64,000 nucleotides of DNA. It comes from Oceanidesulfovibrio marinus (GTDB lineage: Bacteria; Desulfobacterota; Desulfovibrionia; Desulfovibrionales; Desulfovibrionaceae). A program made the translations under genes and the position numbers. This document shows positions 55,341 to 62,989 of the stretch, one piece after another (positions within the stretch are counted from its first letter, which is position 1; each line of letters opens with the position of its first letter). Location of the stretch: the NCBI RefSeq assembly GCF_013085545.1, contig NZ_CP039543.1:992001-1056000 (forward strand), given 5' to 3'. The notes below the pieces were generated by a model that made no database searches, had not been told where the DNA came from, and saw only the letters and a list, made by a program, of their open reading frames with translations.

Positions 55341-56156
55341 ATGAAACGCATATGCACACGCTTCATTCCCCTCGCTCTTCTCGGCCTTGGGGCGACGGCC
55401 TGCGTCTCGCAGCAGAACTTCAGCAATCTGCAGCAGCAGGTGAACTCGAACCAACAGCGCTTAGAGAGCGTTGAACAGATCCGTCCCAACCAGGCGAACC
55501 TGAGCGCGGAGCTGGACTCCATCCGCACGCAGATCGCCAGCCTCCGCGGCCGGATGGACGAGCTGGAGCGGCGCTTCATGCGCCCTTCCGCCTCATCCGT
55601 CGCGCCCTACTCCGACACCATGTCCCAGCCTGCGCAGCCGGAGCCGCAGCTCCATCCTGCAATGCAGCAATCCCAGCCGCAGCAACAGCAGCAGACGACA
55701 GATCAGGCCCTGGCCAGCCTTGGCATGTCCAACTCCCAGGCGGCCGAGCTGGGCGCCGAGGAGACGCAGGCCCAGCCCGCCGATCCGAGCCGTCAGCTCT
55801 ATGACGAGGCCCTGGCCCAGTTCAAAGCGCGCAACTACGAGACTGCGCAGGTCATGTGGGCGGATTACGTAAAGGAAAATCCCAAGAGCGACCTGGTGCC
55901 CAACGCGCTCTTCTGGCAGGGCGAGGCGTACTACCAGATGCGCCAGTATCCGCAGGCCATCCTGTCCTACCAGGAAGTCATCGCCAAGCACGCCAAAAGC
56001 AACAAGTACCCGGCCGCGCTGCTCAAGCAGGGCATTTCCTTCATCACCATCGGCAAGGAGAAGGCCGGCAAGCTCCAGCTCAACGAGCTGATCAAGAAGT
56101 TCCCGGACTCCCAGGAAGCACAGCGCGCCCGCGACTTCCTGAAGAACCCCGGCTAG
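55341..56156 (+). CDS. CpoB/YbgF-like lipoprotein
   Basis: A 271-residue envelope protein. The signal peptide RFIPLALLGLGATAC has a lipobox-like A-T-A-C, somewhat weak at -3. A coiled coil (QNFSNLQQQVNSNQQRLESVEQ..., ELDSIRTQIASLRGRMDELERRF) is followed by a Gln/Pro-rich linker. Three TPR units follow (LYDEALAQFKARNYETAQVMWADYVKENPKSDLVPNALFWQGEAYY...). This is the CpoB/YbgF arrangement of the Tol-Pal system, which coordinates outer membrane constriction. tolA/tolB/pal are absent here. The ATG at 55341 has GAGAGGA before it. Confidence 0.9.
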   Translation: MKRICTRFIPLALLGLGATACVSQQNFSNLQQQVNSNQQRLESVEQIRPNQANLSAELDSIRTQIASLRGRMDELERRFMRPSASSVAPYSDTMSQPAQPEPQLHPAMQQSQPQQQQQTTDQALASLGMSNSQAAELGAEETQAQPADPSRQLYDEALAQFKARNYETAQVMWADYVKENPKSDLVPNALFWQGEAYYQMRQYPQAILSYQEVIAKHAKSNKYPAALLKQGISFITIGKEKAGKLQLNELIKKFPDSQEAQRARDFLKNPG

Positions 56157-56183
56157 GCCGCACCATATCATCCAAACCCGACC

Positions 56184-56215
56184 GGGGCGGCGTTGCTCGC
56201 GCCGCCCCGTTTGCA
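56184..56215 (+). terminator. intrinsic-type terminator after the cpoB-like gene
   Basis: The stem GGGGCGGCG (56184-56192) pairs with CGCCGCCCC (56200-56208) across a 7-base loop, followed by GTTTGCATCTTT. The T-run is interrupted, so termination may be partial. Confidence 0.7.
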
Positions 56216-56231
56216 TCTTTATGGACGCTGC

Positions 56232-56693
56232 ATGAACAACATCGCCTCCAAAACCATCGATCCTTCGGCCCCGCGCAAGGCGTACCGCAAGATCATCATG
56301 CTGACCTTCCCCTCGGAGGTCTCCGGCTCGCCCATGGTCTGCAACCTCACCCGGCTGTTTGACCTGAGCGTGAACATACTGCGCGCGCAGATCACTCCGC
56401 GCCGGGACGGCTTCATGACCGTGGAGCTCTTCGGCGAAGAGGAGATGTTCCACGAGGCCATCTCCTACCTCAAGGGCCTGGGCATCAAGATCAGCACGCC
56501 GGAGCAGACCATCTTCCGCGACGAGGATTCGTGTATGCAGTGCGGCGTGTGCGTGGCCATCTGCCATACCGAGGCGCTCAGCTTGGACAAAAATACGCGG
56601 CGTGTGGTATTCGACATGGAGCGTTGCGCCACGTGCGGCCAGTGCACCCGGGTCTGTCCGGTCAAGGCCATGCGCATCGAGGTGGATCAGTAA
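56232..56693 (+). CDS. NIL-domain ferredoxin
   Basis: A 153-residue protein fusing an NIL domain (residues 18-95, IIMLTFPSEVSGSPMVCNLTRLFDLSVNILRAQITPRRDGFM) to two 4Fe-4S clusters. The two cluster motifs, CMQCGVCVAICH and CATCGQCTRVCP, are both complete. NIL domains occur in ABC methionine transport. A fusion with a ferredoxin is known in sulfate reducers and methanogens, where it is needed with a DUF39 protein for homocysteine formation. DUF39 is not in this window. The ATG at 56232 is chosen as the only start with the NIL region intact. Confidence 0.85.
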   Translation: MNNIASKTIDPSAPRKAYRKIIMLTFPSEVSGSPMVCNLTRLFDLSVNILRAQITPRRDGFMTVELFGEEEMFHEAISYLKGLGIKISTPEQTIFRDEDSCMQCGVCVAICHTEALSLDKNTRRVVFDMERCATCGQCTRVCPVKAMRIEVDQ

Positions 56694-56706
56694 CCGCGAG
56701 CCATTC

Positions 56707-57258
56707 ATGAAGGAACACGAGGAAGACAGACGTACCTTCTCACGCGTATCGACGCGGATCGACGCGCTCATGCGGCGGATCGAATCCCCGGATGCGCCGC
56801 AGCTTTTTCACGAGACGCTGCTCCTGCCCGATGCCCGCAACATCTTCGTGGGCTCCAACGTTCCCAAGGAAATCGGTGAGTTCCTGCTGGCGCTCGACGC
56901 CAAGCTCGACACCCTCGTGTCCATGGCCAGCCGCGACCGGCTGGAGCAGGACTTCCCCATTCCCGCGGATGTCTACGAGGTCTCCGGCAACGGCATCCGC
57001 TTCCACACCACGCACGACTTCCGCCCCGGCGACCATGTCGAGGTCGTGCTCTTTCTTTCCCGCATGCCCCTGCGCCTGACAAGCGCCGTGGGCGTTGTGC
57101 TGGACAAACGCGCCGCCTCCTCCCGCGACGAACTGAGCCCCCAGTGGGCGCTCAAGTTCACCCGCATCCGGGAGCAGGATCTCGAGGCCGTGGTCCAGTT
57201 CGTTTTCCAGCAGGAACGCCGCACTATCCGCGAACGCCGTCTCTACCACGAAGAGTAA
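56707..57258 (+). CDS. PilZ-domain protein
   Basis: A 183-residue protein. An N-terminal helical region is followed by a PilZ-like domain with the segment VYEVSGNGIRFHTTHDFRPGDHVEVVLFLSRMPLRLTSAVG. The canonical RxxxR (c-di-GMP Arg pair) is not clear at the expected place, and D/N-x-S-x-x-G is represented by SGNGIR, so c-di-GMP binding is possible but unproven. It lies 21 bases before cheZ, same strand, which points to motility control. The ATG at 56707 gives a normal start. Confidence 0.75.
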   Translation: MKEHEEDRRTFSRVSTRIDALMRRIESPDAPQLFHETLLLPDARNIFVGSNVPKEIGEFLLALDAKLDTLVSMASRDRLEQDFPIPADVYEVSGNGIRFHTTHDFRPGDHVEVVLFLSRMPLRLTSAVGVVLDKRAASSRDELSPQWALKFTRIREQDLEAVVQFVFQQERRTIRERRLYHEE

Positions 57259-57279
57259 ACCACCAGCAGGAGCACGCGC

Positions 57280-58008
57280 ATGTTTTCTCAGAACACGGTC
57301 ATGGAGCGTCTCGTGGAGAAAATCTCGTCCCGTGTGGTCGAGAACATCTCCCAGACCATTACGCACACCGTGGAAAGGGAGTTGCAGGAGAGTCTCTCCA
57401 GAGCGCTCATCGAAGGCGAGTTCTACCGTGAAATGAACGAGGAAATGCGCAACGGCCTCCAGACCATCTACAAGGAAATCCGCAACGCCTCGCAACCGGA
57501 CGAGATGCGCAGCTCCGAGCTGTCCACGGAGGAGCTCTTCAGCGAGGCCTCCCAACAGCTCGACGACATCCTCTCCACCACCGAGGAGGCCACGGTCTCC
57601 ATCATGGATGTGGTGGAAAAGCACCTGGAACTGCAGAACAAGTCAACAGAGCTTCTTGCCGGCCTGCGGCGTACACGCAAATCCAACCTAGCCATCCGCG
57701 AGCTCATCGACATCAACGACGAGCTCGGCCAGAACCTCGTGCAGATAATGACCTCGCTCAGCTTTCAGGATCTGACTGGCCAGCGCATCAAGAAGATCAT
57801 CAATGCGCTCAAAGCCATAGAAACCACGGTGTTCGAGCTCTACCTCTCCACCGGGCTCACCCTGAAGGCGCGCGAAGAAGCCCCGGACAAGGACATCAAG
57901 TCCATCCGGGAAGAATCGAAAGCTCGGGTCTCGCAGCTCAAGGGGCCGCAGCGGGAGTCCTCGCAACAAGACGTGGACGACCTGCTCGGCCAGCTGGGAC
58001 TCGAATAA
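57280..58008 (+). CDS. cheZ: CheZ-like chemotaxis phosphatase
   Basis: A 242-residue protein that dephosphorylates CheY-P. A long helical hairpin (ELFSEASQQLDDILSTTEEATVSIMDVVEKHLELQ...) precedes the active-site segment LSFQDLTGQRIKKIINAL with Asp164 and Gln168. The conserved C-terminal CheY-binding tail, QQDVDDLLGQLGLE, ends the protein just as in E. coli CheZ. No cheY or cheA is in this window. It is flanked by a PilZ gene and a TrxB-like gene. Confidence 0.88.
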   Translation: MFSQNTVMERLVEKISSRVVENISQTITHTVERELQESLSRALIEGEFYREMNEEMRNGLQTIYKEIRNASQPDEMRSSELSTEELFSEASQQLDDILSTTEEATVSIMDVVEKHLELQNKSTELLAGLRRTRKSNLAIRELIDINDELGQNLVQIMTSLSFQDLTGQRIKKIINALKAIETTVFELYLSTGLTLKAREEAPDKDIKSIREESKARVSQLKGPQRESSQQDVDDLLGQLGLE

Positions 58009-58019
58009 CGGAGATATTC

Positions 58020-58928
58020 ATGGAAACGAAACAGATCACAATTATCGGCGCCGGCCCGGCAGGGCTCTCCGCCGCTATTTACGCCGCCCGCGCCGGCCTT
58101 TCCACGCTGGTTCTCGGCTGCCAGCCCAAGATTGCTGGCGACTACGAGATCGACAACTACTTCGGCTTTCCGGAGACCATCTCCGGCAAGGAGCTCATCG
58201 AGCGCGGCCGCGCCCAGGCGGAGCGGTTCGGCGCCGAGATCCGTTGCGATCGCGTCCTGTCCATCCACATGGACGAGGATATGCGCTTTACCGTCAAGAC
58301 CAAGGACACCGAGATAAAGACCTGCGCCGTCATCCTGGCCACGGGCGTCTCCCGTGTGAAGCCGGGCATTGATAACCTGGGTGACTACGAGGGCAAGGGC
58401 GTCTCCTACTGCGTGAGCTGTGACGGCTTTTTCTTCCGCGGCAAGAAGGTCGTGGTCATCGGCGAGGCGTTCTTCGCAGCCAACCAGGCCCTGGAGCTGA
58501 CCAACTACACCCCGGACATCACCATCATCACCCAGGGCAAGGCCCCGACCATGAACGGCGACTACCGCACGATGCTGGACGAGGCGTCCATTCCGGTGCT
58601 GGAAAAGAAGGTGACGCGTCTTGAGGGCGAAAACGGCCTGGAGCGCATTGTCTTCGAGGATGGCGAGACCATGGACGCGGACGGCCTGTTCGTGGCCATC
58701 GGCGAAGCCTCATCCTCCGACTTCGCCTACACCCTGGGCATCGAGCGCAAGGGCGTTTTCCTGGTGGCGGACGACAAAAAGGCCACCAACATCCCGGGCG
58801 TGTTCGCTGCCGGCGACTGCCTGGGCGGTTTCCTGCAGATCAGTGTGGCCGTGGGCGAAGGCGCCGTGGCCGCCAAGTCCGCCATAGGCTACGTCAAGAA
58901 GGAATGCGCCGACATGGAGACGACCTGA
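58020..58928 (+). CDS. atypical thioredoxin-reductase-like flavoprotein
   Basis: A 302-residue TrxB-family protein with a full FAD site (GAGPAGLSAAIYAARAG) and the redox pair CVSC (Cys131, Cys134), followed by the second FAD motif VFAAGDCLGGFLQISVAVGEG. The nucleotide-binding site is altered: GEAFFAANQALEL replaces GGGNSALEEALYL, and TQGKAP stands where NADPH enzymes have HRR-x-x-x-R. This pattern matches ferredoxin-dependent or NAD(P)H-independent TrxR relatives. The true NADPH enzyme is at 9062. It is 11 bases after cheZ. Confidence 0.8.
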   Translation: METKQITIIGAGPAGLSAAIYAARAGLSTLVLGCQPKIAGDYEIDNYFGFPETISGKELIERGRAQAERFGAEIRCDRVLSIHMDEDMRFTVKTKDTEIKTCAVILATGVSRVKPGIDNLGDYEGKGVSYCVSCDGFFFRGKKVVVIGEAFFAANQALELTNYTPDITIITQGKAPTMNGDYRTMLDEASIPVLEKKVTRLEGENGLERIVFEDGETMDADGLFVAIGEASSSDFAYTLGIERKGVFLVADDKKATNIPGVFAAGDCLGGFLQISVAVGEGAVAAKSAIGYVKKECADMETT

Positions 58929-58958
58929 GCATAAGCTTCGGATTCTATAGAAGGTCTG

Positions 58959-58987
58959 TTGACAGCCCCGCCGAATTGGGCTATGTA
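58959..58987 (+). promoter_or_regulatory. promoter of tRNA-Met
   Basis: A perfect TTGACA at 58959-58964, a 17-base spacer and TATGTA at 58982-58987 (three of six at -10). It lies 25 bases before the tRNA 5' end. Confidence 0.55.
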
Positions 58988-59011
58988 TCTCTGCTCTTTT
59001 AATGATTAAAA

Positions 59012-59087
59012 GGGCCTATAGCTCAGTTGGCAGAGCCACCGGCTCATAACCGGCAGGTCCCAGGTTCGAATCCTGGTAGGCCCACCA
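59012..59087 (+). tRNA. tRNA-Met-like (anticodon CAT)
   Basis: A 76-base cloverleaf with encoded CCA. The acceptor stem GGGCCTA pairs with TAGGCCC, the D-arm is GCTC/GAGC and the anticodon loop CTCATAA carries CAT. The T-arm is CCAGG-TTCGAAT-CCTGG. The 1-72 pair is G-C, so it is not the initiator type. It may be elongator Met or an Ile tRNA whose C34 is modified to lysidine; the sequence alone does not decide. Pair 27-43 is a mismatch (A-C). Confidence 0.9.
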
Positions 59088-59158
59088 GAAGGATGAATCA
59101 TTGCAAGGGTTCGAAAAACCTTCGCTCCAATCCGCCGCCTGGCGGTTAGACTATTGTT

Positions 59159-59197
59159 GATGCTCCTTGGGAGACTTCCCTGAGGAGCATCTTCTTT
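59159..59197 (+). terminator. strong hairpin with T-run between tRNA-Met and the Nif3-like gene
   Basis: Nine bases (GATGCTCCT, 59159-59167) pair with AGGAGCATC (59183-59191), extended by inner pairs with two wobbles around a short loop. A tract TTCTTTT follows at once. It probably ends the tRNA transcript. It is only 9-15 bases before the Nif3-like ATG (59206) and so may also control that gene. Confidence 0.85.
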
Positions 59198-59205
59198 TGG
59201 GTGCC

Positions 59206-60255
59206 ATGAAACTGAATGAAATTATCCGCGTTATCGAGGAAACTGCGCCACTTTCCGCGCAGGCCCCGTGGGACAAGTCCGGCGTCCAGATCCCCGGCTC
59301 GGCCGAACGATCCAGGGACACACGCACCGTGGCCGTCACCCTGGACCCCACGCCGGCTGCCATAGCCCGCTGCATTGATGAAAACGCCGACCTCATTCTC
59401 ACCCACCACCCCCTGGCCATCGAGCCCAAATTTCTGAGTGAAGCCGGACCGTACCTCGAAACCGTCCGCCTCGTGCTCGGCTCCGGGGCCGCACTCTACG
59501 CCTCGCACACCTCCCTGGACGCCAACCTCAACGGCCCGGCCGGATGGCTGGCGCGGGAGCTCTCCCTGCAGAACGTCCAGCCCCTGGAAACCACCCGCCG
59601 CGTGCACACCCGCGGGGCAGTCTTTCCGGTCAGCCCGGAGGACGAGCCCAACATGGAGCGCTGGCAGCGCCTGCCCGGCGTGGTAGACGTCCAGTTCCTC
59701 GACGACGGTGCCGGTTCCGGCGAGTGCTTCCTGCTGCATGAGGAGGACGCCTGGAACGAGATCCGCGCCGTAGTCGCCGCGGACCTTGCCGACATGTCTG
59801 CCTTCAACATGGTGGATACGGCCTTCGAGGACGCCGTCTACGGCATCGGCCAGGTGGGCGACCTGCCCCAGCCCCTGGCCTGGAACGAATTTTCCGAGCG
59901 CATCGCCGGCCATGTCGGCAGCGCCGTGATGGTGGGCATGGTTCCACCCCACCATCCTATTCCCGACACGGTGTCCCGGGTGGCCATCTGTCCCGGCTCC
60001 GGATCGTCGCTCGCCCAGGCGGCGCGATCCCGCAACGCGGACATTCTGATCACCGGGGATGTCAAATACCACGTGGCCCTGGAAGCCCCCCTGCCCATGG
60101 TGGATGTGGGGCACTTCTGTCTGGAGGAGGAGATGATGCGCCGATTCGCCTCCCTTCTGGCGGAAGGCCTGGCCGCTTTGAATCCCAAGGTCCGGGTCGT
60201 ATTCGTCCCGGGATATGAGCCGCGCACGCTGCTCGGCTCCGCGTCCGGCGCATAA
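59206..60255 (+). CDS. Nif3-like dinuclear metal-centre protein
   Basis: A 349-residue member of the Nif3/DUF34 family. Its metal-binding segments include LILTHHPLAI, ASHTSLDANLNGP and, at the C-terminal end, GDVKYHVALE and MVDVGHFCLEEEMM. A CutA-like insertion of about 100 residues (roughly 125-225) between the two halves fits the long Nif3 form. Members are conserved but of unclear function; GTP cyclohydrolase-type hydrolase roles were proposed. The ATG at 59206 starts MKLNEIIRVIEETAPL, typical of the family. It sits directly behind a terminator-like hairpin. Confidence 0.9.
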   Translation: MKLNEIIRVIEETAPLSAQAPWDKSGVQIPGSAERSRDTRTVAVTLDPTPAAIARCIDENADLILTHHPLAIEPKFLSEAGPYLETVRLVLGSGAALYASHTSLDANLNGPAGWLARELSLQNVQPLETTRRVHTRGAVFPVSPEDEPNMERWQRLPGVVDVQFLDDGAGSGECFLLHEEDAWNEIRAVVAADLADMSAFNMVDTAFEDAVYGIGQVGDLPQPLAWNEFSERIAGHVGSAVMVGMVPPHHPIPDTVSRVAICPGSGSSLAQAARSRNADILITGDVKYHVALEAPLPMVDVGHFCLEEEMMRRFASLLAEGLAALNPKVRVVFVPGYEPRTLLGSASGA

Positions 60256-60325
60256 CCCGCGCTGGCCGCGCAACCTGGAGCGACCCCGCTCCGGCACTTT
60301 TTCGTGTGACCGAGGAGGCAACACA

Positions 60326-61123
60326 GTGAGTATCTACCTGAAGCAAATTGAACAGCTCGTCGCCCTGCAGCGGGTGGACAGTGAGATCATACTCCTCAAA
60401 GAGGAGCTGGAGAGCGCACCCAAGGAAGTGGAGCAGTTGGAGCAGGACTACTCCCAGTTCCGCGAGCGCAAGGAGCAGATCCTCGAGAAGATCGACTACC
60501 TGCAGTCGCAGCAGAAGCGGCTCGATGGCGAGATCTCCGACGACGACCTGAAGATCAAGAAGTCCAAGAACAAGCTCATGATGGCGTCCAACACCAAAGA
60601 GTACCACGCCATGATGCGCGAGATGGACAACATCGAAAAGCTCAACCGCATGCGCGAAGAAGAGCGCATGGCCCTGGTGGAAGAGCTGGAGCGCCAGCGC
60701 GCCGCCCTGGAAGAGGTGGAATCCGAGTCCTCCTCGCTCAAGGAGAATCTGGACGAGAAACAGTCCACCCTGGAGCAGCGCGTGGAAGAGATCGAGGCGC
60801 GCCTGGCCGTGCTGGACAAGCAGCGCAAGGCCGCCGGTCAGCACGTGCCCGCGCCGGTCCTGGGCCGCTACGAGTTCATCCGCTCCCGCCTGGCCGCGCC
60901 GGTCATTGTCCCGGTCATGGAAGGCGTCTGCTCGGGCTGCAACATCGCCATCCCGCCGCAGAGCTTCATCGAGCTGCAAAAGGGCCAGCAGATCCTCAAC
61001 TGCCCCAACTGCCAGCGCCTCATCTACTGGTGCGAGCACTTCGAGGAAAGCCACGAGCCTGTTCCCGGCAAGCCCCAGGCCGCGCCAAAGACGCACAAGG
61101 AAGCCGCCGAGGAAGCCGAGTAG
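60326..61123 (+). CDS. coiled-coil zinc-ribbon protein (DUF164 type)
   Basis: A 265-residue protein. About 180 residues of continuous coiled coil (LVALQRVDSEIILLKEELESAPKEVEQLEQDYSQFRERKEQILEK... then LKENLDEKQSTLEQRVEEIEARL) precede a C4 zinc ribbon. The ribbon reads GVCSGCNIAIPP...ILNCPNCQRLIYW. This is the C4-type zinc-ribbon/DUF164 arrangement, with proposed roles in nucleic acid or protein binding. GTG start at 60326 with a strong GAGGAGG before it. It is co-directional with the Nif3-like gene, a common pairing. Confidence 0.92.
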   Translation: MSIYLKQIEQLVALQRVDSEIILLKEELESAPKEVEQLEQDYSQFRERKEQILEKIDYLQSQQKRLDGEISDDDLKIKKSKNKLMMASNTKEYHAMMREMDNIEKLNRMREEERMALVEELERQRAALEEVESESSSLKENLDEKQSTLEQRVEEIEARLAVLDKQRKAAGQHVPAPVLGRYEFIRSRLAAPVIVPVMEGVCSGCNIAIPPQSFIELQKGQQILNCPNCQRLIYWCEHFEESHEPVPGKPQAAPKTHKEAAEEAE

Positions 61124-61148
61124 AGTTTTATAAAAAGATTAACGTCTT

Positions 61149-61187
61149 GCGAGAGGGACACCCTTTAAAAAGGGTTCTCCCTCTCGC
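61149..61187 (+). repeat. REP-like long hairpin
   Basis: The outer stem GCGAGAGGGA (61149-61158) pairs with TCCCTCTCGC (61178-61187), and the inner stem pairs CCCTTT with AAAGGG. No T-run follows directly. The stem-within-stem form with AT-rich centre recalls dispersed intergenic repeats of Desulfovibrio-like genomes. The rest of 61124-61324 holds nothing else I can support. Confidence 0.5.
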
Positions 61188-61324
61188 GCTCTCCCTTCCT
61201 AAACTTTTTGATGGGCTCTCTGTCAGGTCTTCAATTTCCAATTAAAAATCTTTGGAAATGTAGGGCCAATGTTGCGCATCCCTTTCTTCCAGAAAGGTTT
61301 GCCCCAGCCCCATTGTAAAAGTCT

Positions 61325-61353
61325 TTGACGTGCATTTGATCAGGCCTTATCTG
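61325..61353 (+). promoter_or_regulatory. promoter of the RNase P RNA gene
   Basis: TTGACG (five of six) at 61325-61330, a 17-base spacer and TATCTG (four of six) at 61348-61353. The predicted RNA 5' end is 8 bases downstream, as expected for a strong stable-RNA promoter. Confidence 0.7.
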
Positions 61354-61360
61354 CTTGATC

Positions 61361-61732
61361 GGGAGTCGGACGGGTCGTCGCTTTGGGCGCTTGCGCCCCG
61401 AGAGGAAAGTCCGGGCTCCGCAGGGCAGGACGCTGGGTAACGCCCAGGGGGAGTGATCCCCGGACAGTGCCACAGAAAACAGACCGCCTGGGCGGCACAC
61501 AGCCGCGCAGGTAAGGGTGAAACGGTGGGGTAAGAGCCCACCAGTTGTCGTGGCGACACGGCAAGCTTGGTAAACCCCGTCCGGAGCAAGACCAAATAGG
61601 GGGGCGTTCGAGGTCGGCCCGGCCGAAGCCCCCGGGTAGGTTGCTAGAGACCCGGAGTAATCCGGGCCCCAGAGGAATGGCGGCCACCCGCCCTTGCGGC
61701 GGGTACAGAACCCGGCTTACAGTCCGGCTCCC
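61361..61732 (+). ncRNA. rnpB: RNase P RNA (bacterial type A)
   Basis: The catalytic RNA that cuts tRNA 5' leaders. The strongly conserved signatures are GAGGAAAGTCCGGGC near 61400, CAGAAAACAGACCGCC near 61472, AGGTAAGGGTGAAACGG and GGTAAGAGCCCACC near 61530, and AGAACCCGGCTTACAG near 61708. The ends pair into helix P1 (GGGAGTCGGAC with GTCCGGCTCCC). About 372 bases is the normal size. The ends are set from the P1 pairing and may be off by a few bases. ispDF begins 23 bases later, with no clear terminator between. Confidence 0.96.
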
Positions 61733-61755
61733 ATCTTTTCTTCGAGATCCAAAGC

Positions 61756-62940
61756 ATGACAGCACGAGCGTCCACAACATGGGCCGTGATCCTGGCCGCA
61801 GGCAGCGGCACCCGCATGGGTGGCGATCGGCCCAAGCAGTTCCTCACCCTGGACGGCGCGCCCCTGTTCTGGCGCTCTGCCGAGACCTTCTCGCATATCC
61901 CGGACCTGGCTGGCATTGTCTTTGTTTTTCCCCCGGCCATGCTGGACGAAAGCGCGCGCATGGTGGAGGAGCTGACGGCGTCGCGTCCCCTGGGCCTGCC
62001 GTGGCTGACCACGGCCGGCGGTGAACGCCGCCAGGACTCCGTGGCCAACGGGCTTGCCGCCCTGCCCAAGGAGTGCGGCCGGGTGCTGATCCACGACTCG
62101 GCGCGGCCCTTCTTCTCGGCCGGGCTCGCAACGCGGCTCATCGACGCTTTGGATGAGGAAACCCCAGCGGCCATCCCGGCCGTGGCCGTGACCGACACCA
62201 TCAAGGAATGCGAGTCCGGATGTGTGACGCGCACCCTGGACCGCAGCCGCCTCGTAAGCGTGCAGACGCCGCAGGCCTTTTTGCGCGACGTTCTGGAAGC
62301 GGCGCACGCCCTGGCCGTGGAAAAGAGTCTGCAAGCCACGGACGACGCCTCCCTGGTGGAGGCCTTGGGCAGGCCCGTGGCCATCGTGGACGGCGAGCAG
62401 GCCAACGTGAAGATCACCAACCCCGAGGACGTGAGGCTCCTGCAAAAGGAGGCGGCCATGATTCCGGTCACCGGATTCGGCTACGATGTGCACAAGTACG
62501 GCTCCGGCCGGCCCATGGTGCTGGGCGGCGTGCCCATCCAGGGCGGGCCCGAGGTGGTGGCCCACTCCGACGGCGACGTGGTGCTCCACGCCCTGACCGA
62601 CGCCCTGCTCGGCTGCATGGGCGGCGGCGACATCGGCCAGCGCTTCCCGGATAACGATCCCCGCTTCGAAGGCATGGAGTCCTCCTTCTTCCTGCGCGAG
62701 GTGCTGGAGGACGTCCGCCGCACCGGTATCGAGATTGTCCATGCGGACTTGACGATCATCGCGCAAATCCCCAAAGTGGGACCGCACCGCGAACGAATCG
62801 CCAAGAACATTGCCGCACTGCTCGCCCTGCCCCCGGAGCGTGTGGCCGTGAAGGCCACTACGGAGGAGGGCCTCGGCTTCACCGGCCAGAAGCTCGGGAT
62901 CAAGAGTGTGGCCGTGGTCAGCGCCATACGGCGTAGTTGA
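61756..62940 (+). CDS. ispDF: bifunctional IspD/IspF
   Basis: A 394-residue fusion of two MEP-pathway enzymes. The N-terminal IspD domain (residues about 1-230) has AVILAAGSGTRMGGDRPKQFLTLDG, TAGGERRQDSVANGL and VLIHDSARPFF. The C-terminal IspF domain (residues about 235-394) has GFGYDVHKYG, LGGVPIQGGPEVVAHSDGDVVLHALTDALLGCMGGGDIGQRFPD, DLTIIAQIPKV and VKATTEEGLGFTG. Both sets are intact. Such fusions are common in deltaproteobacteria. It adds to ispE in the same pathway. Confidence 0.96.
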   Translation: MTARASTTWAVILAAGSGTRMGGDRPKQFLTLDGAPLFWRSAETFSHIPDLAGIVFVFPPAMLDESARMVEELTASRPLGLPWLTTAGGERRQDSVANGLAALPKECGRVLIHDSARPFFSAGLATRLIDALDEETPAAIPAVAVTDTIKECESGCVTRTLDRSRLVSVQTPQAFLRDVLEAAHALAVEKSLQATDDASLVEALGRPVAIVDGEQANVKITNPEDVRLLQKEAAMIPVTGFGYDVHKYGSGRPMVLGGVPIQGGPEVVAHSDGDVVLHALTDALLGCMGGGDIGQRFPDNDPRFEGMESSFFLREVLEDVRRTGIEIVHADLTIIAQIPKVGPHRERIAKNIAALLALPPERVAVKATTEEGLGFTGQKLGIKSVAVVSAIRRS

Positions 62941-62989
62941 GCTCCAGGCGACTCGTCCCCATTACGAGTACGAGGCTACGAGGCTTGCC

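Noticed and set aside
59012-59087. A tRNA as possible integration site (att) for a mobile element.
   Set aside because: No integrase, repeated tRNA 3' end or composition shift is visible nearby.
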